Source of the DNA: Pseudomonadota bacterium
GTDB lineage: Bacteria; Pseudomonadota; Alphaproteobacteria; Sphingomonadales; Sphingomonadaceae
Direction: 5' to 3'
DNA: 55,401 nucleotides
NCBI GenBank assembly: GCA_023418595.1
Contig: JAEZZI010000008.1
Coordinates: 1 to 55,401 of the forward strand
Shown here: positions 49,192-55,401 of the stretch, in pieces
Layout: the number at the start of each line of letters is the position of its first letter
How positions within the stretch are numbered: the first letter of the stretch is position 1
Notes under the pieces: model-generated
Told to the model about the DNA's origin: nothing
What the model saw: the letters and a program-made list of their open reading frames with translations, nothing else
Databases searched by the model: none
Made by a program: the position numbers and the translations under genes

Positions 49192-51435
49192 ATGGCGGGC
49201 ACCGAAGCGAAAAACGGGATCAGATTCAATCGCCGGTCGCTGCTCGTCGCGGGCGGGGCGGGGGCTGGTTTGCTGGTTGCCTGGGCGGTGTGGCCGCGTT
49301 CCTACGGCGTCAACCTGACGGCGGCGCCGGGCGAGACGATCTTTGGCGCGTGGCTGAAGATCGGCGAGAATGGCCAGGTGACGATCGCGGTGCCGCAGGC
49401 GGAGGCGGGACAAGGCGTCTATACCGCGCTGCCTCAGATCGTCGCCGAGGAACTGGGCGCGGACTGGCGGACGGTTGCGGTCGAGGCTGCGCCGATCAAC
49501 CCGCTCTATGCAAACACGCTGGCCGCCGACGTGCTGTTCGAGGATGCGCTGGGCGGCATTCCCGACGCGATCCGCCGCAGCCATGCCGAACGCGCGGCGT
49601 GGATGCTGACAGCGGGTTCGACCTCGATCCGCATGTTCGAGCCGAAATTGCGCGAGGCGGGTGCTGCCGCGCGAACCTTGTTGTGCAAGGCTGCCGCCGC
49701 GCGATGGGGCGTCGATTGGCAGGCATGTGCGACGTCCGAGGGTCTCGTTGTCCATGACGACAAGCGCCTGCGCTTCGCCGAACTGGCGGCCGAAGCGGCG
49801 CAGGAAAGCCTGCCCGACCTGCTTTCTTTGCGCGATGCCGGTGCCGCCGCGCCCGAAGGCGCGCCGCTGACGCGGCTTGATGCGCCGGCCAAGGTCGATG
49901 GCAGCGCCAATTTCGCGGGCGATATCCGCCTTCCCAACATGGTGTTCGCCGCGATCCGGCAGGCGCCGCCGGGCGATGCGCGGCTGGTCGGGGTCGATCG
50001 CGGCGCTGCCGACCGCGTGCTCGGCGTCATGCACATCGTTGAAAATCCGCGCTGGGTTGCGGCGGTGGCCGACAATTGGTGGGCGGCGGAACAGGCGCTC
50101 GATGCGCTGCGCCCCCGCTTCGAGGTGCGCGGTGCGCCGACCAGCGCGTCGATCGAGGCAGCGCTGACGGCGGCGCTGGATGGCGAAGGCCAACGCATGG
50201 CGAGCGCGGGCGAACTCGCCGAGCATTTCTCCGGCGCGAAGGTGGTGACGGCGGAATACCGCTCCGGCCTCGCGCTTCACGCCCCTCTGGAGCCGACCAC
50301 GGCGACGGCGGAATGGCGTGCCGGGCGACTGTCGATCTGGGCTCAGACGCAGGCGCCGGGGTTAGCCCGCAGCGCCGCAGCGCGGGCACTGGGCATCGAC
50401 GAGACGGCGGTGGTCGTCCACGCGATGCAGATCGGCGGGTCGTTCGGCGCGCGGCTTGAGACGCGCGTCATCGAACAGGTCGCGGTCCTCGCAAGGAAGC
50501 TCGAACGCCCGGTCCAACTGACCTGGTCGCGCGCGGAGGATTGCCTGCACGACCGGTATCGCCCGGCGGCGGCGGCACGCATGTCGGCGCGCCTGGCATC
50601 GAACGGGACGGTCAGCGGGTGGTTCGCACGAATCGCCGCGCCGCAGACCGGCCGCGAGCTGTCGCGGCGGTTGCTGTCCGGCGACGCGGCGGTGGCGCTC
50701 GCGCAAAAATTGCCGGGCGGGGGCGGCGACCGGACCGCGGTGGCGGGGGCCGAGCCGATCTATGGAATCCCGCATTATGCGGTCGATCACCACCCCGCCG
50801 CGCTGGGCGTTCCGACCGGTTACTGGCGGTCGGGGGCCCACGCCTACACCGTCTTCTTCACCGAATCCTTCCTCGACGAACTGGCGCGCGAAGCCAATGT
50901 CGAGCCGCTTTCCTTCCGCATCGCCATGCTGGGCGGCCAGCCGCGCCTCGCGCGCTGCCTGTCGGCGGTGGCGTCGCTCGGCGGCTGGCAGGGGGGGCTG
51001 CCCGGCACCGCGCAGGGGATCGCCGCGCACAGTTTTCGCGGGTCGCACATCGCCTTGATGGCGGAGGCGCGGCGAGAGGGCGGGCGCGTGGTCGTCGATC
51101 GCCTGGTCGCGGCGGTCGATTGCGGGCGGATGGTCAATCCAGACCTGGTGCAGCAGCAGATCGAGGGCGGTTTGCTCTTTGGCATGGCGGCGGCGCTCGG
51201 AGCCTCGACCGGGTTCACCGACGGGCTGGCGGACGTGCGCAATTTCCGCAGCATGAATCTGGCACGGCTGGGACAGACGCCCGAAATCAGTGTCGAACTG
51301 ATCCGCAGCGATGCCGATCCCGGCGGCGCGAGCGAAGTCGCGGTGCCGGTCGTCGGCCCTGCCATCGCCAACGCGCTATACACCGCCACCGGCAGGCGAA
51401 GCCGTCGCCTGCCGCTACAGGAACCGACGCTGTGA
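49192..51435 (+). CDS. Molybdopterin-binding oxidoreductase large subunit, IorB-like, with Tat-like signal
   Basis: A 747-residue xanthine-dehydrogenase-family large subunit of the isoquinoline 1-oxidoreductase beta (IorB) type. The N-terminus has a twin-arginine-like motif and hydrophobic stretch (RFNRRSLLVAGGAGAGLLVAW), suggesting export to the periplasm. Cofactor-site features include AEAGQGVYTALPQIVAEEL, QIGGSFGARLE, GYWRSGAHAYTVFFTESFLDELA, VAAVDCGRMVNPDLV and the C-terminal GGASEVAVPVVGPAIANAL with the probable catalytic Glu. No small [2Fe-2S] subunit or cytochrome partner is adjacent. The substrate is unknown. Its stop overlaps the hemH start. Confidence 0.85.
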   Translation: MAGTEAKNGIRFNRRSLLVAGGAGAGLLVAWAVWPRSYGVNLTAAPGETIFGAWLKIGENGQVTIAVPQAEAGQGVYTALPQIVAEELGADWRTVAVEAAPINPLYANTLAADVLFEDALGGIPDAIRRSHAERAAWMLTAGSTSIRMFEPKLREAGAAARTLLCKAAAARWGVDWQACATSEGLVVHDDKRLRFAELAAEAAQESLPDLLSLRDAGAAAPEGAPLTRLDAPAKVDGSANFAGDIRLPNMVFAAIRQAPPGDARLVGVDRGAADRVLGVMHIVENPRWVAAVADNWWAAEQALDALRPRFEVRGAPTSASIEAALTAALDGEGQRMASAGELAEHFSGAKVVTAEYRSGLALHAPLEPTTATAEWRAGRLSIWAQTQAPGLARSAAARALGIDETAVVVHAMQIGGSFGARLETRVIEQVAVLARKLERPVQLTWSRAEDCLHDRYRPAAAARMSARLASNGTVSGWFARIAAPQTGRELSRRLLSGDAAVALAQKLPGGGGDRTAVAGAEPIYGIPHYAVDHHPAALGVPTGYWRSGAHAYTVFFTESFLDELAREANVEPLSFRIAMLGGQPRLARCLSAVASLGGWQGGLPGTAQGIAAHSFRGSHIALMAEARREGGRVVVDRLVAAVDCGRMVNPDLVQQQIEGGLLFGMAAALGASTGFTDGLADVRNFRSMNLARLGQTPEISVELIRSDADPGGASEVAVPVVGPAIANALYTATGRRSRRLPLQEPTL

Positions 51436-52436
51436 TCCCTGCCGACCATCCGCCGATCCTCCCGCGCAAGATCGGCGTGCTGCTCATCAACCTCGGCACG
51501 CCCGATGCGCCGGACGCGAAATCGGTAAAACGCTATCTGGCCGAGTTCCTGTCCGACCGCCGCGTCGTCGAAATCCCGCCGATCGCGTGGCAGCCGATAT
51601 TGCGCGGGATCATCCTCAACACGCGACCGAAGAAATCGGCGCATGCCTATGGCCTCGTCTGGGGCAAGGACGGCTCCCCGCTCGCCGCGATCACCCGCGC
51701 GCAATCGGATGCGCTGCAAGGCGCGTTCGGTGATGGCGTCATGGTCGACTGGGCGATGCGCTATGGCAATCCGTCGATCGCCTCGCGGCTTCAGGCGATG
51801 AAGGATGCCGGGTGCGAGCGGATTCTGATCGCCCCGCTTTATCCGCAATATTGTGCGGCGACGACCGCCACCGCAAACGACAAGGCGTTCGCGCATCTGG
51901 CGAGGATGCGCTGGCAACCCGCGATCCGCACCCTGCCGCCCTATCATGACGACCCGGCCTATATCGCGGCGCTGAAAACGTCGGTCGAGACGCAGCTCGC
52001 CGCGCTCGATTTCGAACCCGATGCGCTGGTCGCGACCTTTCACGGGATGCCCGAACGCACGCTGCATCTCGGCGACCCCTATCACTGCCATTGCCAGAAA
52101 ACCGCGCGATTGCTGGGCGAGGCGCTGGGCAAGCCCCTTCGCGTGGCGTTCCAGTCGCGCTTCGGCCCAGCCAAATGGCTTGGTCCGGCCACCGACACGA
52201 TGCTGGAGGCGCTGCCGGGAGAGGGCGTAAAAAAGATCGCGCTGGTCGCGCCCGGCTTTTCCGCCGATTGCCTGGAAACGCTGGAGGAGATAGCGATCCG
52301 CGGGCGCGAGAGTTTCATCGCTGCGGGCGGCACACATTTCGCCTATCTCAGCTGCCTGAACGCCGATCCGCCGGGTGTCGCGATGCTGCAATCTTTGCTG
52401 CGCAGGGAGCTTGCGGGCTGGCTGCAGGTTACCTAG
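51432..52436 (+). CDS. hemH: Ferrochelatase
   Basis: HemH inserts ferrous iron into protoporphyrin IX at the inner-membrane face, the last step of heme synthesis. The 334-residue protein has KIGVLLINLGTPDAP, AMRYGNPSIASRL, LYPQYCAATTATAND, ATFHGMPERTLHLGDPYHCHCQKT with the conserved active-site His, and FQSRFGPAKWLGPATDTML. The start is a GTG at 51432 overlapping the preceding stop as GTGA. Coupling to the IorB-like gene is noteworthy, though no functional link is known. Confidence 0.95.
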   Translation: MIPADHPPILPRKIGVLLINLGTPDAPDAKSVKRYLAEFLSDRRVVEIPPIAWQPILRGIILNTRPKKSAHAYGLVWGKDGSPLAAITRAQSDALQGAFGDGVMVDWAMRYGNPSIASRLQAMKDAGCERILIAPLYPQYCAATTATANDKAFAHLARMRWQPAIRTLPPYHDDPAYIAALKTSVETQLAALDFEPDALVATFHGMPERTLHLGDPYHCHCQKTARLLGEALGKPLRVAFQSRFGPAKWLGPATDTMLEALPGEGVKKIALVAPGFSADCLETLEEIAIRGRESFIAAGGTHFAYLSCLNADPPGVAMLQSLLRRELAGWLQVT

Positions 52437-52468
52437 CCTGACACACGAACGAACAACAGGAGAGGCAC

Positions 52469-53191
52469 ATGGCACGCGTCGCAATCGTCACCGGAGGAAC
52501 CCGCGGCATCGGCGAGGCGATCAGCCTGGCGCTCCGCGACATGGGCATGACCGTCGCCGCCAATTACGCCGGCAACGAACAGCGTGCCGCCGAATTCACC
52601 GACCGCACCGGCATCAAGGCATACAAGTTCGACGTTGCCGATTACGACGCCTGCCAGGCGGGAGTCGGGCAGATCGCCGAGGATCTGGGGCCGGTCGACG
52701 TGCTGGTAAACAATGCCGGGATCACCCGTGACGGCACGATCCTGAAAATGACCTATCAGATGTGGAAAGAGGTGATGGACACCAATCTGGGCGGTTGTTT
52801 CAACATGGCCAAGGCGGTGTTCCCCGGCATGCGCGAACGCAAATGGGGCCGCATCGTCAACATCGGGTCGATCAACGGTCAGGCCGGGCAATATGGCCAG
52901 GTCAACTATGCCGCGGCGAAGAGCGGCATCCACGGCTTCACCAAGGCGCTGGCGCAGGAAGGCGCGCGCGCCGGGGTGACGGTCAACGCGATCGCGCCGG
53001 GCTATATCGACACCGACATGGTGGCAGCAGTGCCCGCGGACGTGCTGGAAAAGATCGTCGCGAAAATTCCGGTCGGGCGGCTGGGCCAGGCAAACGAAAT
53101 CGCGCGCGGGGTCGCATTCCTGTGCTCGGAGGAGGGCGGGTTCGTGACCGGGTCCACGCTGAGCATTAACGGCGGGCAGCATATGTACTGA
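52469..53191 (+). CDS. phaB: Acetoacetyl-CoA reductase
   Basis: PhaB reduces acetoacetyl-CoA to (R)-3-hydroxybutyryl-CoA with NADPH for polyhydroxybutyrate synthesis. The 240-residue short-chain dehydrogenase has VAIVTGGTRGIGEAIS, LVNNAGITRDGTILKMT, NIGSINGQAGQYGQVNYAAAKSG with the catalytic Tyr and Lys, and IAPGYIDTDMVAAVPADVLEKIVAKIPVGRLG, which is typical of PhaB. AGGAGA precedes the ATG. No PHA synthase or thiolase gene is nearby. Confidence 0.93.
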   Translation: MARVAIVTGGTRGIGEAISLALRDMGMTVAANYAGNEQRAAEFTDRTGIKAYKFDVADYDACQAGVGQIAEDLGPVDVLVNNAGITRDGTILKMTYQMWKEVMDTNLGGCFNMAKAVFPGMRERKWGRIVNIGSINGQAGQYGQVNYAAAKSGIHGFTKALAQEGARAGVTVNAIAPGYIDTDMVAAVPADVLEKIVAKIPVGRLGQANEIARGVAFLCSEEGGFVTGSTLSINGGQHMY

Positions 53192-53278
53192 CGGGCGCAG
53201 GCGCGGCTACGGTCGCGCCGCTGCGTGTGAGCGCGGCGCCCGGCACGGCCAGCGGGTGGCTGAAAGGCCATCCCGTCT

Positions 53279-53560
53279 GACGTCATGGACGGCGGCTTTG
53301 CCGTCGGCCCAGGGGGGCAAACTACGACTCTCTAATCCGTTCGTTTCGGGCGAAGTCGAGAAACGCCTGACAAGGCACGTCGATAGCGTTTCTCGACTTC
53401 GCTCGAAACGAACGGAGAAGGGTGTGCATCCCCACCGCGCTCATGCTGCGCTTGTCGAAGCCGGGTGAGACACACCACGCTTCGACAGGCTCAGCATCAG
53501 CGCGAAGGCTTGGCAGCACGCTAACCAAGGGCCGACGGCGAAGCCGCCGTCCATGACGTC
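53279..53560. repeat. Compound nested repeat island after phaB
   Basis: Outer 32-base arms at 53279-53310 and 53529-53560 are inverted copies differing at one base (core GACGGCGGCTTTGCCGTCGG). Inside are a TTCGAG palindrome (53337-53415) and a third inverted pair at 53437-53461 and 53479-53503 (22 of 25 bases match; contains GCTTCGACAGGCTCAGCATC). The whole 53192-53655 interval contains no gene I can support. Confidence 0.88.
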
Positions 53561-53655
53561 GAACGGGTCGGGCTGGTGCCCGCCCGTCGGCCGGTTGGGG
53601 CGATGCATCGCTTTGCTCGCATCGGCCGCGTCGTGGCGCGGCCTTCGCCACAACG

Positions 53656-53689
53656 AAAAAGACCGGCCTCCTTTCGGAGACCGGCCTTC
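53656..53689 (-). terminator. Intrinsic terminator of the glycine-zipper gene
   Basis: On the minus strand AAGGCCGGTCTCC pairs with GGAGGCCGGTCTT around GAAA and runs into a T tract. It lies about 40 bases after the stop of the glycine-zipper gene. Confidence 0.85.
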
Positions 53690-53728
53690 CCGTCCTCGAT
53701 ACGCTACGCGAGGAACACTGGTGAAGCC

Positions 53729-54118
53729 TTAGCGGCTGCGGCGGCAGCCACGTGGCGGGTCGCTGCGGTCGATGGCGCGACCGGCAAGGGCGCCGACGCC
53801 TGCGCCAAGGACTGCGCCGAGCGTGCGATCACCGCGGCCTGCAACCTGATGACCCAGGAGGCCGCCTGCGACCGCGCCGATCACGGTGCCACCGTCGCCG
53901 TCCTTGCAACGCTGGTTGTTGTAATAGCGACGGTCGTTCCGGTAATTACGGTTGTTGTAATAGCGACGGTCGCCGCGATAGCGCTGGTCATAGCCGGAAT
54001 AGCTGGCCGCGCTGGAAACTGCTGTGAAGCTTGCGGCTTCAGCCGGAGCAGCCGGGATGGCGAGCGCAGTGGCACCCATCGCGAACGCGGCGCCAACGAG
54101 CGTGAGCTTGTTCAACAT
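53729..54118 (-). CDS. Exported glycine-zipper 2TM-domain protein
   Basis: A 129-residue protein with a signal peptide (MLNKLTLVGAAFAMGATALA, cleavage likely near AEA-A). A Tyr/Arg/Asn-rich low-complexity part follows, with two tandem units of DRRYYNN. The C-terminal glycine-zipper domain (GGTVIGAVAGGLLGHQVAGRGDRTLGAVLGAGVGALAGRAID) is of the Rickettsia 17-kDa antigen type. It is probably an outer-membrane or periplasmic protein. No lipobox cysteine is seen, unlike the classic 17-kDa lipoproteins. It has its own strong terminator. Confidence 0.85.
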   Translation of the reverse strand: MLNKLTLVGAAFAMGATALAIPAAPAEAASFTAVSSAASYSGYDQRYRGDRRYYNNRNYRNDRRYYNNQRCKDGDGGTVIGAVAGGLLGHQVAGRGDRTLGAVLGAGVGALAGRAIDRSDPPRGCRRSR

Positions 54119-54292
54119 ATTATATCTCCTCGTTTTTCACGTTTCGATTTCGTGCCGGCGCCGGGCCCACCCGGTGTCGACAAGATGCGTTATGGGTGAT
54201 TCGCTTTGAGCCGATGCTGAATGCGCCGGTTATTTGCCGTTCACATTCATTGTGTGCTGGCGGGCGGGGGCGGGGCCGCTAAGGGAGGGGCG

Positions 54293-55345
54293 ATGCGGCG
54301 TGCGTGGCTATTCCCCTTTCTGGTGCTGGCGCTGGTTCCCGGCTGGTCGGGGGACGCGCGATTGCCGTTGCTGGGGAAAGAGGCGCGGGTCGACGCGCAT
54401 TATTTGCCGCAGCTGTCCGCCGATCGCGCGCAGAACCGAATCGGCGCGCTCGAATATCTGGGCGGGGTGGAACTCAAAAGTCCCGACCCGGCATTCGGTG
54501 GATTTTCGGCGCTCCATGTTCGTGGCGACCACTTTCTGCTGTTGAGCGACGGCGGCGGCGTCGTGCGATTCGCGATGGGTGGGGACTGGCGGATCCGCAA
54601 TGCGTCATTCGCCGAGTTATCCGAAGGCCCGCGCACCGGATGGGACAAACGCGATCGCGACAGCGAGGCGCTGGCGGTCGATCCCGAGACGGGGGCGCAT
54701 TGGGTGGCGTTCGAAAATGCCAATGCGATCTGGCGTTATGATGCATCGCTGGGCCGCGCGACCGGGGCGGTTCGACCCGTAGCGATGCGCCGCTGGCCGC
54801 GTAACGGTGGACCAGAGGCGACGGCGCGGCTGCGCGACGGACGCTTCCTAATCCTGTCGGAAAGCGCGCGCCGTGATGCGCTGGAGGGCAGCTATCACGC
54901 GTTGATATTCGATCGCGATCCGGTCGCGCCGGGTGCGGTCGCCTCGCGCTTTTACTATCGGCCGCCCGCCGGGTTCAACGCAACAGCAGCCGATGAATTG
55001 CCCGATGGACGGGTGATCGTCGTCAACCGGCGCGTCATCTGGCCGAACGGGTTCGAGGCCGCGGTTACGATCGTTGATCCCGACGATATCCGTGCGGGTG
55101 CCGTGGTGACCGGACGCGAGATCGCACGGTTGAGGGGCGGATTATGGTCGGGGTTCGGGCGCGACAATTTTGAGGCGGTATCGGTGGTGCGAGAGGGCGA
55201 GGATACGATCGTGTGGCTCGCGACCGACCATAACATGCAGTGGCCGCAACGGAGTTTGCTGCTCAAGTTTCGGTTAGAGCGGTTTCCACTCATTCTGGCT
55301 CATATCCACAGGAACGGAAGTAGTTGGCGCACTCGGGGGGCTTGA
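54293..55345 (+). CDS. Phytase-like esterase-domain protein with altered C-terminus
   Basis: A 350-residue exported protein with a hydrophobic N-terminus (MRRAWLFPFLVLALVPGWSG) and an esterase-like-activity-of-phytase beta-propeller domain: ALEYLGGVELKSPDPAFGGFSALHV, FLLLSDGGGVVRF, DKRDRDSEALAVDPETG and GRDNFEAVSVVREGEDTIVWLATDHNMQWPQRSLLLKF. The ATG at 54293 has GGGAGGGG before it. After LLLKFRL the frame continues into an IS630-type transposase end and reads an unrelated tail (about the last 20 residues). The insertion therefore probably replaced the natural C-terminus. Confidence 0.82.
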   Translation: MRRAWLFPFLVLALVPGWSGDARLPLLGKEARVDAHYLPQLSADRAQNRIGALEYLGGVELKSPDPAFGGFSALHVRGDHFLLLSDGGGVVRFAMGGDWRIRNASFAELSEGPRTGWDKRDRDSEALAVDPETGAHWVAFENANAIWRYDASLGRATGAVRPVAMRRWPRNGGPEATARLRDGRFLILSESARRDALEGSYHALIFDRDPVAPGAVASRFYYRPPAGFNATAADELPDGRVIVVNRRVIWPNGFEAAVTIVDPDDIRAGAVVTGREIARLRGGLWSGFGRDNFEAVSVVREGEDTIVWLATDHNMQWPQRSLLLKFRLERFPLILAHIHRNGSSWRTRGA

Positions 55346-55401
55346 ACAGATCGACGAGCTGGCCGATCAGGTCCCACAGCCCGCCGACGGTGCGCTCGCC
55401 T
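55290..55401 (-). mobile_element. C-terminal end of an IS630-family transposase, cut by the window edge
   Basis: The minus-strand frame ends at the TGA at 55290-55292 and encodes 36 residues within the window: RTVGGLWDLIGQLVDLF then PPECANYFRSCGYEPE. This is the usual C-terminus of IS630-type transposases (RTVxxxWxxIGxLxDxF ... ECxNYFxxxGY). The rest of the element, including its DDE core, lies beyond the window. The element end probably falls near 55273-55290, where TA occurs, the target used by IS630. Confidence 0.82.

Noticed and set aside
1..55401. CRISPR arrays, prophage, tRNA and rRNA genes
   Set aside because: No regularly spaced direct repeats, phage structural genes, tRNA cloverleaf features or rRNA sequence were recognised. 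The many repeats are inverted and dispersed, not CRISPR-like.

Overview
The window looks like an ordinary chromosomal stretch of a high-GC alphaproteobacterium, most likely a member of the Sphingomonadaceae (Sphingomonas-like). The grounds are a MipZ-type division ATPase, an ALAS-type hemA, a fused circularly permuted ATP-grasp/alpha-E protein followed by a transglutaminase, the chromosomal gene order, and many dispersed palindromic repeats of the sort common in sphingomonad genomes. No rRNA, tRNA, CRISPR array, prophage or conjugative module was seen. Both ends cut through genes: mnmA on the left and an IS630-type transposase on the right.

Layout. 1-3.4 kb: mnmA (partial), PhzF-like isomerase, CDF metal exporter, pdxH. 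3.4-7.8 kb: ATP-grasp/alpha-E fusion and transglutaminase-like protease, then a CbpA-like J-protein. 7.9-11.7 kb: YihY/BrkB membrane protein, fabI, GNAT, aroC, a small exported protein. 11.7-15.5 kb: a branched-chain 2-oxoacid dehydrogenase operon (E1 alpha, E1 beta, E2) on the minus strand. 15.7-17.3 kb: lepB-rnc. 17.5-25.5 kb: pgi, glutathione reductase, a DAACS symporter, glmM-DUF1272-thiD-rnhB and a chorismate mutase. 25.5-29.2 kb (minus strand): a GIY-YIG/TrmJ fusion, nrdR, a small membrane protein, glyA with a structured leader, rpiB. 29.3-34.4 kb: lipoprotein, hemA cluster, plsY-dprA, hemerythrin-like protein. 34.5-43.2 kb: topA, Sel1-like protein, panC, mipZ with a membrane J-protein, phosphomannomutase/phosphoglucomutase, an exonuclease, a ROK sugar kinase. 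43.2-55.4 kb: TraB/GumN protein, cystathionine gamma-synthase-like enzyme, pgeF-GNAT-NDUFAF7-like operon, lgt, an orphan molybdopterin oxidoreductase subunit with hemH, phaB, a glycine-zipper protein, a phytase-like esterase and the IS630 end.

Most genes are housekeeping: cell-envelope precursors (glmM, plsY, lgt, lepB, fabI), cofactors (pdxH, thiD, panC, hemA, hemH), DNA and RNA metabolism (topA, dprA, rnhB, rnc, nrdR, mnmA, trmJ) and central carbon (pgi, glyA, rpiB, bkd). Many are translationally coupled through 4-base start/stop overlaps (ATGA, GTGA, TTGA, TGATG).

The striking non-genic signal is a set of at least four families of palindromic elements. They occupy seven of the nine convergent gene junctions and many other gaps. 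One copy lies in frame inside the E2 linker of the bkd operon. A GIY-YIG nuclease module is bracketed by inverted copies of a related 33-bp element and is fused, through repeat-derived sequence, to a TrmJ-type tRNA methyltransferase. This suggests a repeat/nuclease relationship that may be analogous to REP/RAYT pairs. It is the best candidate here for an undescribed system.
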